From Azolla pinnata (Eukaryota > Streptophyta > Polypodiopsida > Salviniales > Salviniaceae): DNA of 26,463 bases. The notes beneath the pieces were generated by a model. The model did not search any database. It saw only the letters and a program-made list of their open reading frames with translations, and had not been told where the DNA came from. How positions within the stretch are numbered: position 1 is the stretch's first letter; each line of letters starts with the position of its first letter. A program made the translations under genes and the position numbers. Location of the stretch: NCBI GenBank assembly GCA_037176905.1, contig JBBBWG010006480.1, positions 1 to 26,463 of the forward strand, written 5' to 3'. This document shows positions 11,426 to 21,612 of this stretch, in pieces.

Positions 11426-12719
11426 CCTATTTTTTTAAATGCTTGAAAATACATGATTCAAGTATAATGGGTTTTGTCTACTTCAAGTTTTCAACTTTTT
11501 CTTTCATCAACATCTTAATTCTACAATTAAGTTTGTGTACATACATAAACCAAGAGACAAAGTTTGAAGGCAATACTTGTGTGGTTACTTGACATTTCTC
11601 TTATACAGCTGATAGTAACATTTTGTGTTGTGTGCTTACAATTCTGTGGAGTATTCATGTGTGTATATTTATGGTTTGTTTCAAATGAATGCAGGTTGAT
11701 GATAGTTTAGTTCGATGGTAGCATTTATGAAATCTTTGGTCTTGAGGGATTACGTGTTCTACGAAGCTTCGAGCGGAGGAGGTTGCATTTTATTTCAGTT
11801 TATTCAACATCATATACTTTTAACTAGAAACATCCATCTATGGTTGAAAGTAAGCGATATGGCGGGTTATTTTCCAAGTATTTGGTGTTCTCCGAATATA
11901 TATACATCCTGTGAAGACATTGGTTCTAGTTTGCTGTAAATTTAGCCAATGAAGTTTGATCTTGTTCAGATCTGAGTAAAGACCGTGTCAGGGTGGAAAG
12001 CAATTAGGGAATGCATTCGGTGAGAGTAATTGGCGCCGTTTCGACTGCCATTGCATTTGAGTTTCCTTTTGATTCAATTTCATGAGAGATTGGGTCACAG
12101 TTTGTATCATGGGACCTTTAGGACATCATGTCGAGCGATATATTTGCCTCCCAACACGATCAATGTGCAACTGTCACATGTTTATATTGACAATGAAGAT
12201 GTTTATGCTTCAAGAGTCTTCTACTGACATTCCTTTCCATTTTGATCAAAGTAGGCTTGAATATGAGGAATGCGAGCCCTGTTCAGTGCATGAAATGGAA
12301 CACTGGTCTTCAGTTTATGATGTAATAGGGTGTGATAAGCACCATGCTAGGTGTGCTGAGCCTAATCACCTTGTTCATGGCTGATTGCCATGACAAGCTA
12401 TGGTCAAATCTTTCCCAAGTACATATAATGTGGTTTTTAAATGTGTATATTATGTATGAACCGTATCTGGTTGATGATAAGATCTTGACTCTGGTAAATT
12501 TTTATGTAACGAATGCCGAATGAAGCTTTGTTAGTGCTCCATTCTCAGGCTTATAAGAATGATTGGGCATGATAATTGGCCGAATATGCTCTAGGATCGG
12601 GCCGCTTCGTCTAGAAATGGTATGGAACAAACATGGGTTTGTCGAGGATTAAAGTTATATCAAATGGAATTAATTGGGTGTTAATTTTTAGCGGAAGATG
12701 AGAATAGGCGTTAATCTGT
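11426..12719. other. Unassigned stretch after the HAPSTR1-like gene
   Basis: It probably begins with 3'UTR, possibly spliced at 11694. Short ORFs at 11715-11939 and 12030-12384 (+) have no recognisable motif, and I saw no repeat or RNA gene. Confidence 0.5.
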
Positions 12720-13565
12720 ACATCCATGATCACATACACGCATGCAGTACTTGTACATGTACATACGAATGCGCATACTATATGCGTACAAGCATACAAT
12801 ACACAAATGCATTCATACTATGCTTACATGCATTCATTGCACACCCATAATACAAACCATACATACTCAGGCACAGATGCATGCATACCATGCATGCGTC
12901 CATGCATACCCATACATGCATACTATGCATACAGACCATACATACTCATGGACAGATACATGCATACCATGCATGCGTGCATGCATACCCATACATGCAT
13001 ACTATGCATACAGACCATACATGATCAGGCACAGATACATGCATAGATACCCATACATGCATACTATGCATACAGACCACACATACTCAGGCACAAATAC
13101 ATGCATACATACCCATACATGCATGCTATACATACAGACCATACATACTCAGGTACCCATAGATGCATACCATGCATGCATGCATACTATGCATACAGAC
13201 CATACATACTCAGGTACCCATAGATGCATACTGTGCATGCATACATACATACATACCCATACATGCATACTATGCATACAGACCATACATACCCAGGTAC
13301 CCACAGATGCATACTATGCATACAGACCATACATACTCAGGTACCCATAGATGCATACTATGCATAACAAACATACATACTCAGGTATGCAACGCACACA
13401 TACAGCACACGCACCACACACATGCATGCATACCATGCATGCATGCATGCATTCAGTGCCACACCCATACATGCATGCCTACATACATACATGCATGCCT
13501 ACATACATGCATGCCTACATACATACATGCATGCCTACATACATGCATGCATGCATGCATTCATA
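12720..13565 (+). repeat. CATGCA-rich minisatellite, alternating purine/pyrimidine
   Basis: From 12856 to about 13371 eight diverged units each start ACCATACATACTCAGG or similar and end ACTATGCATACAG. They start at 12856, 12935, 13014, 13076, 13138, 13199, 13282 and 13326, with lengths of 79, 79, 62, 62, 61, 83, 44 and about 45 bp. From about 13420 simpler CATGCATGCCTACATACATA units follow. CATGCA, the core of the plant RY element, occurs more than thirty times by eye and reads equally as TGCATG on the other strand. Long alternating purine/pyrimidine runs could form Z-DNA or cruciforms. ORFs through the block are repeat artefacts rich in His, Tyr, Met and Ile. Confidence 0.92.
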
Positions 13566-13613
13566 GAAGGGTATTTGTGGAATAAGGAAAAACTCCTCCC
13601 TTTGCTCCTGAAA

Positions 13614-13654
13614 TCTTCTTCTTCTTCTTCTTCTTCTTCTTCTTCTTCTTCTTC
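13614..13654 (+). repeat. (CTT)n in the SLP leader
   Basis: About thirteen CTT units lie 22 bp before the SLP start codon at 13676, probably in the 5'UTR or as a pyrimidine patch of the core promoter. Confidence 0.85.
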
Positions 13655-13675
13655 GCCGTCTGTCAGAACAGCGAC

Positions 13676-16600
13676 ATGGCGAGATCTCGCTTCATCTCCT
13701 CTTCGCGCATTCTCTCTGCTCTCCGATCTTCTTCGCCTTCTTCCTCCCTCTCCTCTCCTTTCTCCCTGCTTCGATCCCGTACGGTTCCTCCTCCGCCAAA
13801 CGGGAGCTCCCATTGCAGCTTTTCCGCTGCACGAGGCTTCAGAAGTGGTCGGCTTGACGACTATAACAGAAGGTAGCCGTCTTCTCGTCTATCTGGCACT
13901 CATCATCAATACCTGCTGGAATCATCTGATCTGCCGAATGCCTCTTCCTTTTCTTGTACCATTGACGCATTCTGCTATTTGTAGACTGTTTTCTGCAGGG
14001 AAGATTCTGTCCAAACATACAAGCCAAGAATTTAGAAAGTTATCTTTGAGAATCTAGGTGAAGCAAACTGCATTTTTTCGCACAGCCCTGCAGGCGATTC
14101 TTTCGCAAATTTAGCGGGGAATCTTCAGAACATCTCTTTGGAAATCTTAGATGTAGACCGCATTTCCACAGTTATAAAGGATTGAAATCTTTTTACGAGG
14201 CTACGTTATCTGCAGAACCATTTAGGGAAAGGTTCTTGCAGTTTTATGCAGCTAAATATCTACCTTATGAAATTTTAATGCCCTTCCAAAATAATTGGAG
14301 TTGAATGATAAAATGAAGGATGCCTGAACCTGCCTTTTATTGCAGGAAGATCTATACTATGTACCAAAATCTATGCATTTTTCAAATTTAATGTCCTCTC
14401 AACTATCGATGGAGTTGAAAAATGTATGCAAGATGTGTAAGCTTGTAAATATCGAAGGAACTTTGGCATGAATTGCATCGGACAAGATAGCTGGCTTGAA
14501 GAAGAGAGTTTCAGAGGCATTTTACATGATATAAACTATAATGCAGTGTATTTCTTGTGAATCCTGTACTGTAAATATTCACGTAGCTTGGCCAGGACTC
14601 AGCCTGCAAATTTTACTCTTCAATCACATCTAATTCAGGATGCAGTGTGCCATTAATTTGGTTCATATAGCAGGGACACATTAATTAGGCAGCAAATTTG
14701 TAGCTTGCAATATCGACGTTGAGTGGAAATGCATGCAAGTTGCTGAAACTTGTGGGTATTTTCCAAGGTCTTAGGTAAAATGCATTAAACACGATATAAT
14801 TTTAGTTTAGGGAATGACTTTTAGATTCTTCTCTTCCAAATGCCTGTTTGCTAATTTGAAACTAATCCCACACTAGGAAGCACATAAAAGCTAAATTTGG
14901 GAAACCAATTAGCATAGAGCTCATGTTTAAACCTCATTCAACTAATTGATGAAGGGTACATGTACAATCAGTGTTGTCATAAGGCAATATTGTGCCTAAG
15001 AACTTCATGTACGACTGAAAAACCAACCTACAAGTAGCTCCAAAAACATCAGGCCGGATGGTAATACTCTGATGACCCGGGTCTGATATTTCTGTGAGGT
15101 GATTTTTTTACCCATATTATTAATGTCTCAGAAATTTGTGAAACTGATCAGTCGGATGGACTTGTATGATGTTCCTAACAGTACACCTTTTTTTCTCTTT
15201 TTGATTTTTAAAACTTTTCCATTAATTAAAATTCTCCTTTGTTGAAGGTTTGTACTGTCCACTCCAACAAATTGGGGCATTCGCATTGTTCCAGAGAAAA
15301 CTGCATATGTTATTGAGCGTTTTGGGAAATACTTTAAGACACTGGATCCAGGTATCCATTTATTGATACCCTTGGTAGATCGGATTGCCTATGTGCACTC
15401 TTTGAAAGAGGAAGCAATCACAATACCTGACCAGAGTGCTATCACAAAAGATAATGTTAGCATTTCAATAGATGGTGTTCTTTATGTCAAGGTGATGACA
15501 TTTGGCTTGTTAGTTTGCATTCATTGTCTTTGATAGGTAGAGTATGGATGATAATGCTTTCAATACTTTAGTGCAGATAGTGGATGCACTGAAGGCATCT
15601 TATGGTGTTGAAAATCCACTACATGCTGTTATTCAACTTGCACAGACTACTATGCGTAGCGAGTTGGGTAAAATTACATTGGACAAGACATTTGAAGAAA
15701 GGGATACACTTAATGAGAAGATAGTGGTAGGTATCTTTTATGAAATTTCAACGGGAAGTTTTTTAAATTGCAGCTAGGAAAATCTCGATTTATCATGGTA
15801 TGGTTGTTTAAAAAGGATAGACGTTATGTAGTGCACAGTTATGAGCTAGATTTTTCCTCCGATCTTACTATGGGAATCGTCGACGCATGTGAAATGAAGG
15901 AAGGTGAATGGATTGTCCAATGTTTTTGCCTACAAAAGCATCTTTAGTCATACAATACTGCACATATCTTAAAACCCGTTCATCAGCAAGACAGAGTGTG
16001 GCATATTTGTCCTTCAATGCTATGATATGATGTCAAACCATGTCGTTTTAAAAAGACCAGGGGCAAAGTTAACGTCAATATTGGATGCCATATCTACAAA
16101 TTCTCACCAGCATTTAGCACTGGGAAGTTTTTTGGCTTTACCCCTTCTAGACACGCATGCTTACTAATCATCCATATTATGATGTCATCCTAGGTAACAA
16201 TCATTCTGCCTCTACTATAGAACGGTCTGGACCCTCTAATCTCAGTAGCCAAATGACCAAATTTCGCATGAGCTGGTAGTACCTGTTTCTGTTATTTCAG
16301 TATGGATAGGGGAATTCGTGATTCCTCATTGCAACATATTTTTCTAGCGATATTGAAGATTTTAAACTTTCATAGTTTTCTTTATTGCGGGAATTAAAAT
16401 GTATGATTTCCTGGAATTAAGCAAAAAATAATTTCTTTTATTTATGGTTGGATAATCAATCCATGTTAATGTTTGACAAAATAATACCTTCTCTCAGGAA
16501 GCTATTAATTTGGCAGCAAATGCATGGGGGCTACAATGTCTACGGTATGAAATAAGTAAGTTTGCCATCAACCAGTTGCCCTTAATCACATGTTATTGTA

Positions 16601-18514
16601 TTCTAGATAATTTGATGTTCTCAAAACATTACAGAATATTTTGTAAGGAATCTCGTCTGCTAATTGTTCCAGAGGATATAACTCCGCCTGCTGGTGTCCA
16701 GCAAGCTATGGAGATGCAAGCAGAAGCTGAGCGCAGAAAACGAGCCCAGATCCTTGAATCTGAAGGTACATATTTATTTCTGTAGAGCTTAGAATATTTC
16801 ACTGTTCTCATAACTGATGGAAAGCTTCCAATTACTAATTCCCATTTATTATGCAGGAGAAAGGCAATCGAATATCAATATCGCAGAAGGTAATTGCTTT
16901 ATCTCAAGACAGAAGTTTGAGTTGGTAGTAAGTCTTCTCTCAACGTTTTTGTCCGAATATTCAGTCACTTTGTTTGCTTATAAATTTCTAGGAGAGGGTA
17001 GATCCATTGTCATCAAAGCCGAGTCTGCTGCAAATGGATTACGTCAGATAGCAGAGGCCATCAAAGAGACAGGCGGCCAGCAGGTGAATCTTTCATAGTT
17101 CTCATTGTTAATGGCATCATTTCTCCTTGAGCAGTTTATTTCTACCTTTCATATTCTTTCTGGCACATTTCATCACCTGTTAAAATTTATCACAAGAATT
17201 TAATTTACTACTTTTCATCCTATCTCGCACCATGTGTTTTGTCTGTTTACAGACTGATTTAAAATTATAACTTGGAACTTTCTTTGGGAAGGAACGAGTG
17301 TACTAATTCACCATGGTAACATGGAAGCATCAGGTTCCTAACGTACACAGTAAAATGATCTTCGTTGAATGATGGCGGGTATTATGCTATTCATATAGTT
17401 GCATGTTTCTTGACAGATTAATGCGTGCTATTTTTTTTTTCTGTTCTACAGGCAGTGGCATTGAAGATAGCTGAACAATATCTTGATGCATTCAGCAATA
17501 TTGCAAAGGAGGTGAATTTCTCACTCCAAACTTTTCCTAGTGCCACATTTTCCTGACTCTATGTGATTTCAAAAGCCCATGTTTTCAAATATCTCCCATT
17601 GGCCTCCAGTTTCTGTTCTCATGGGTAAGATGCCTGTTTCAAGTGCACTGACTAGGTATGTCAATGCCAAGGTACTTGTAACTGGTACTATAAACCAGTT
17701 CTGTTGTGTCCATCATCACTTTGGTCTGACTCATAGCATAGGACACCATTATTTTTCACAAAATATTCACTCTGAAAGATTTTGCAGTCTGCATCAAGGG
17801 TATGCCTAAAGTACATCATCTGCGTAAATCACAAGGAACTGGTTTTTTTCCTCATGCTCTCAGATGGGCTACTTGAAATTATCTTTTTGAGTTCAATACA
17901 TAGTTCAGATAGAATAAATGACACAAAGGTTACTCTTTAGAAAGACTTTCAATCCTTGACATGGCTCACAATTCCATTCTGCACTCTCGATTGCCACACC
18001 CATTAGTAGAATTCTTGAACATTGAGAATCACTAGTCATGTCCAAAATTTTCACTTTTGGTCTGATAGGTCATATTTGACCTCTGAAGACAATAATCAAA
18101 TCTATGTATCTATCTATCTGTCTATCTACCTATCTACTTATTTACAAAGTCTTTCATTTTTCATTGATTTGCATCTTATTTGCTTGTAGTATAGCTGGAT
18201 CTCTGTTTTACAAATTGTGTTTGGTATCTTTTCTCTTGGGATAATCTCAAAAAGAATTTTAAAATTGACAAGAATACACTACAGATGATGTGCTTGAAGC
18301 TTCCTGTCTGCAACTGACACCTGCAGACGAATCGAAATGATCAATCATGACCTGTTTTGTCAGAATATTTACTTCTGAATTTTCCACTTCATCCCTTTAG
18401 TTTATGATTAGTAGCAGTACTACCAATACAAGGTCGTCATCATAGATAGCTAGATAGATAGATTTGATTAAAGCAGACGTCTTAGCTGTGAAACTGTTTC
18501 TCTAGAGAGAGAAA

Positions 18515-18572
<58 letters not shown>

Positions 18573-18725
18573 ATGACACAGGGAACGACCATGCTTCTCC
18601 CAACCAATGCGGGTGATCCTTCCAGTATGGTAACTCAAGCACTGACAATTTACAAGAATATTGTGAGCAGCAATGCTACACAAAGTCCACCCATAGAAAC
18701 GAAAACGGGTGATTCTAAGGAATGA
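13676..18725 (+). CDS. Mitochondrial stomatin-like protein (SPFH/band 7, SLP2 family)
   Basis: SLP2-type proteins form inner-membrane ring scaffolds that bind cardiolipin and prohibitin-like assemblies and support respiratory supercomplexes. Exons are 13676-13872, 15248-15491, 15577-15726, 16498-16555, 16673-16765, 16857-16889, 16992-17083, 17452-17511 and 18582-18725; all phases agree, giving 356 residues. Residues 1-66 are Arg/Ser-rich and lack acidic residues until the end, a mitochondrial presequence. Then come the band 7 signatures [72 protein letters not shown] and [20 protein letters not shown]. The coiled coil follows ([20 protein letters not shown]), then the C-terminal block [20 protein letters not shown]. 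Between NINIAEG and [20 protein letters not shown] about 21 residues usual in plant SLPs (the KK..VILASEAA..DQVNRA segment) are absent, because the intron there is only 102 bp and contains no such exon. The CATGCA minisatellite ends about 110 bp upstream. Confidence 0.93.
18107..18140 (+). repeat. (TATC)n microsatellite in last SLP intron
   Basis: Imperfect TATC units. A complementary (GATA)n tract lies at 18443-18463 in the same intron, so the two could pair in the pre-mRNA. Confidence 0.8.
18521..18568 (+). repeat. (GA)24 just before the last SLP 3' splice site
   Basis: A perfect 48-nt GA run ends 13 nt before the exon starting at 18582; only TTTTATGACACAG separates them. It occupies the place where a pyrimidine tract is expected. 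Confidence 0.9.
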
Positions 18726-19402
18726 ACATGATGGATATGTTCAAGATACTCCAATGGACATGACGCCGGATCAGAAGAAACATACACCGTTGGTGATCAT
18801 AAATATTGATTCCCTTTGTGTGGGGATGGAAGGTCTCGCGATTGATTTTTTGGGTGAGATTGAGTCCACAGTTTTAATCAGGCCTAGAACCAATCTAGAG
18901 GGATAAGCCTTCATTTTTGGGTTTCCTCGACTGTTCGGAAGCATGTAGCATTTCTGATAAGGCAAATTTTTACCTTTGATGCTTGCTCGTCGTTTAACTA
19001 GTGATTTGCATGCTATGCTAAGTTGCAGAACTGCTCGAAAACTGGTGGCTGGATGATAGATACCCGGAATTAGGACAAGCAGATCTGCAGGGAAATAGTA
19101 AGCAAGATCACTGCCTTTTTTTCCTTCTCCTTTTGATCGGCTGAATCGCTTCGCTTGCCTTCGGAACTTCCGAACCACCAACAACTGATGAAATCGAATC
19201 CCTTGGCTATTCCAACAGTCCGGTGTGTGGATTTTGTAACTTTGGCTCGAGGACTGGGGAGGTTTTAGCTTTGCCATATCACTTGCTAATGGTGAAAGTG
19301 AATCAGGGTTTTCGAACCATCGTCGTGTGTAGACATGTCCTTCGCAAGGGCACACCTGCAGACTTACTAACAGCCTACAGAATAGAAAGGACAACTGCGT
19401 TT
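18726..19402. other. SLP 3' flank, no gene recognised
   Basis: This holds the SLP 3'UTR and unannotated DNA. A 66-codon + ORF (18709-18906) and a 229-codon - ORF (18771-19457) cross it. Neither has a motif I recognise, and the latter starts inside the 19403 repeat family. Confidence 0.5.
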
Positions 19403-19906
19403 GCTTAGGCCAGTATGAGCCATGAGACAAAGTAGACAATAATGTTTGTGTATCCACTCATCTGTGAGAGTCTCACAACGACGATTACAAATATAATCAT
19501 CTAATGTTTATATAAGGCGAAATTTCGTATCAGGGTCTTTTGAAATGGCTAGCCGGCTTGGAATGGCTCGGGGGACAGAAAGAGAGAAAGAAAGATCAAT
19601 GTCTGCTTAGGCCAATGTTTGTGTATCCACAAGTGTACGAGAGTACGATTGATTTGACTATTACAAATGCAATCATCCGCGATGTTTACATAAGATGGAA
19701 TACGATATTGGGGTCTCTTGAGATGGCCCGGTGTGAAACCAAAAATAGAGAGGGTTTCAATGGCCTCGTGTGAAAGCGCAGTGCGGTTTCTCTCAAAGAG
19801 AAACATCAAACTTATTAGGAAAAAAAGAAAGAAAGAAAGATATATTAACATCTGCTTAGGCCAATATGATCCATGATACAAAGAGTTAGTGTAATGTCTG
19901 AGTGAA
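19403..19906 (+). repeat. Three diverged copies of a 200-250 bp repeat
   Basis: Copies begin GCTTAGGCCA at 19403, 19605 and 19854. The first two contain one diverged copy each of the core (ATTACAAATATAATCATCTA near 19486, ATTACAAATGCAATCATCCG near 19660), then ATAAG and a GGGTCT(C/T)TTGA stretch. AAAGAAAGA runs precede copies two and three. The third copy leads directly into the tandem array at 19907. Confidence 0.8.
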
Positions 19907-20335
19907 GGGATTACAAATACAATCATCAAATGTTTATATAAGATCAAAATCTAGTGATTACGAATACGATCATCAAATGTTTATTTAAAGATGAAAATCT
20001 AGTGATTACAAATACAATCATCAGATGTTTATATAAAGATAAAAATCAAGCGATTACAAATACAATCATCAAATGTTTATGTAAAGATAAAAATCGAGTG
20101 ATTACAAATACAATCATCAAATGTTTATATAAGATCAAAATCCAGTGATTACAAATACAATCATCAGATGTTTATATAAAGATCAAAATCCAGTGATTAC
20201 AAATACAATCATCAGATGTTTATATAAAGATCAAAATCCAGCGATTACAAATACAATCATCAGATGTTTATATAAAGACTAAATCCAGTGATTACAAATA
20301 CAATCATCAAATGTTCATATAAAGATCAAAATCCG
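19907..20335 (+). repeat. Nine-unit 47-48 bp tandem array
   Basis: Units start at 19907, 19954, 20002, 20050, 20098, 20145, 20193, 20241 and 20288. The consensus starts GTGATTACAAATACAATCAT and continues CA(A/G)ATGTTTATATAAAGAT, then CAAAATCCA. Units are contiguous with no spacers, so this is a satellite-like array, not CRISPR. An ACCAGAAATAGAGAGGGTTT motif after the array (from 20404) also occurs after copy two of the parent repeat (19738), so the array sits inside the third copy. Confidence 0.93.
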
Positions 20336-20433
20336 GAGACTTGTGGAATTAGAGGCTTTTTTTTTGTTTTGTTTTGGTTTTTGTGAAACTGTCCCATTGT
20401 GGAACCAGAAATAGAGAGGGTTTTAAAAAAGGA

Positions 20434-20517
20434 TTTAGGGTTAGGGTTAGGGTTAGGGTTCAGGGCTAGGGTTAGGGTTAGGGTTAGGGTTCAGGGCTAG
20501 GGTTAGGGTTAGGGTTT
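20434..20517 (+). repeat. Interstitial TTAGGG telomere-like tract
   Basis: Thirteen units are present: TTAGGG x4, TTCAGGG, CTAGGG, TTAGGG x3, TTCAGGG, CTAGGG, TTAGGG x2, then TTT. The 31 bp block from 20441 is repeated exactly at 20472-20502, a higher-order repeat. Nearly all units are hexameric TTAGGG rather than the usual plant TTTAGGG. Thirteen GGG runs on the + strand can form G-quadruplexes. The tract ends 67 bp before the TRMB start codon. Confidence 0.95.
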
Positions 20518-20584
20518 CTCTTCTGAGAGAGACGACGCAGAGAAGACGACGACGACGACACAGAGAGAAAGCAAGGTCTCGGCT

Positions 20585-21409
20585 ATGGCGCCGAAGAAGA
20601 GCAGTCTCCCCCGCAAGCGCTTCTACAGAGCCCGAGCTCACAGCAACCCGCTGAGCGACTCGCAGTTCCCCGTCCCGCTCAGCCCCGGCCACGTCGACTG
20701 GTCGCAGAGCTTCCCGCATTTCTTCTCCGCCGCTGCTCCTGCTGCTGCCGATTCCGGCGATGGCGAGGATGCGGGCAAGGGCAGCAGCAGCAGCAGCATC
20801 AGCAGCCATAGCCGTGGATCCGATCCGCCGCAGGTAAGATTCGCTGATGTCGGCTGCGGCTTCGGCGGCCTCCTGGTGAAGCTGTCCCCCATGTTCCCCG
20901 ACACGCTCATGGTCGGGATGGAGCTCCGGGACAAGGTCTGCGAGTATGTGAAGGAGCGCATCGAGGCCCTGCGCAGGGAGAGCCATGGCGGAGGCGCAGG
21001 CTTCCGCAACATCGCCGTCGTCCGCACCAACGCCATGAAGTACCTGCACAACTACTTCCGCAAGGGGCAGCTGCACAAGATGTTCTTCCTCTTCCCCGAC
21101 CCGCACTTCAAGGAGAGGAACCACAGGCGGCGAGTCATCAGCATCGCGCTCCTCGCCGAGTACGCCTACGCCATGGCCGTGGGAGGCACTCTGTACACCA
21201 TCACCGATGTCGAGGAGCTCGGCCTGTGGATGAGGTCCTGCCTCGATGCTCATCCCTTGTTCGAGGAGGTTCCATGGGAGGAGCAAGAAGCGGACCCGGT
21301 CGTGAAGCTTCTGAAGACCGCCACGGAAGAAGGGCAGAAGGTGGAGCGGAATGGTGGAGACACGTTCCGAGCTGTGTATCGGCGCGTGGCTATGGCTCCA
21401 TCGAGCTAG
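20585..21409 (+). CDS. tRNA (guanine-N7-)-methyltransferase, METTL1/Trm8/TrmB family
   Basis: It transfers a methyl group from S-adenosylmethionine to N7 of G46 in the variable loop of tRNAs; in eukaryotes it works with a WD-repeat partner (Trm82/WDR4). The 274-residue single-exon frame starts at ATG in GGCTATGG. The N-terminus has PRKRFYRARAHSNPLSD, typical of eukaryotic Trm8. Next are motif I FADVGCGFGGLL (86-97), GMELRDKVCEYVKERI (111-126), VVRTNAMKYL (145-154), the signature FFLFPDPHFKERNHRRRVI (167-185) and TEEGQKVERNGGDTFRAVYRR (247-267). A low-complexity Ala/Ser insert (48-77) precedes motif I. All key residues are present, so it should be active. It is much richer in G+C than its neighbours and intronless; whether relatives in this lineage have introns is unknown from here. 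It is flanked by telomere-like repeats on both sides. Confidence 0.96.
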   Translation: MAPKKSSLPRKRFYRARAHSNPLSDSQFPVPLSPGHVDWSQSFPHFFSAAAPAAADSGDGEDAGKGSSSSSISSHSRGSDPPQVRFADVGCGFGGLLVKLSPMFPDTLMVGMELRDKVCEYVKERIEALRRESHGGGAGFRNIAVVRTNAMKYLHNYFRKGQLHKMFFLFPDPHFKERNHRRRVISIALLAEYAYAMAVGGTLYTITDVEELGLWMRSCLDAHPLFEEVPWEEQEADPVVKLLKTATEEGQKVERNGGDTFRAVYRRVAMAPSS

Positions 21410-21421
21410 ATCTGGGTGAAT

Positions 21422-21612
21422 CCTAAACCCTAAACAATTCAAGCAGCGGATGAACCCTAAACAATTTATTCAAGCAGCGGATGAACCCTAAACAATTTAT
21501 TCAAGCAGCGGATAAACCCTAAACCCTAAACAATTCAAGCAGTGGATGGACCTGAAATCCCCAAAGCAATGCAAGCAGTGTGTGAACCTGAAACCTTAGC
21601 TCTACAATTCAG
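21422..21612 (+). repeat. CCCTAAA-containing tandem repeat after TRMB
   Basis: About six diverged units of 31-38 bp each carry AACCCTAAACAATT(TATT) followed by CAAGCAGCGGATG. Two units (21453 and 21484) are exactly 31 bp apart. One unit has CCCTAAACCCTAAAC, the complement of the TTTAGGG plant telomere unit. The last two units have lost the CCCTAAA match. The array starts 12 bp after the stop codon, so it is probably in the 3'UTR. Confidence 0.9.

Noticed and set aside
12726..13585. Long + strand ORFs (up to 202 codons) rich in His, Tyr, Met, Ile
   Set aside because: They come entirely from the CATGCA/ACATAC minisatellite, occur in several frames at once, and have no non-repetitive content.
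15055..15110. Possible C/D-box snoRNA (CTGATGA followed by CTGA) in SLP intron one
   Set aside because: The C-like and D-like motifs are only about ten bases apart with no terminal stem, so no room for a guide sequence.
18771..19457. 228-codon ORF on the - strand
   Set aside because: No recognisable motif; its start (HGSYWPKQ) lies in the 19403 repeat family and recurs in the - ORF at 19549-19947, and it runs into the SLP 3' flank.
19907..20335. CRISPR-like regular repeat
   Set aside because: Units are contiguous with no unique spacers, and the host is a plant; it is a tandem satellite.
20453..21442. 329-codon ORF on the - strand
   Set aside because: It is the antisense shadow of the GC-rich TRMB gene and runs into the telomere-like repeat (repeating Asn-Pro); the + strand protein has all family motifs.
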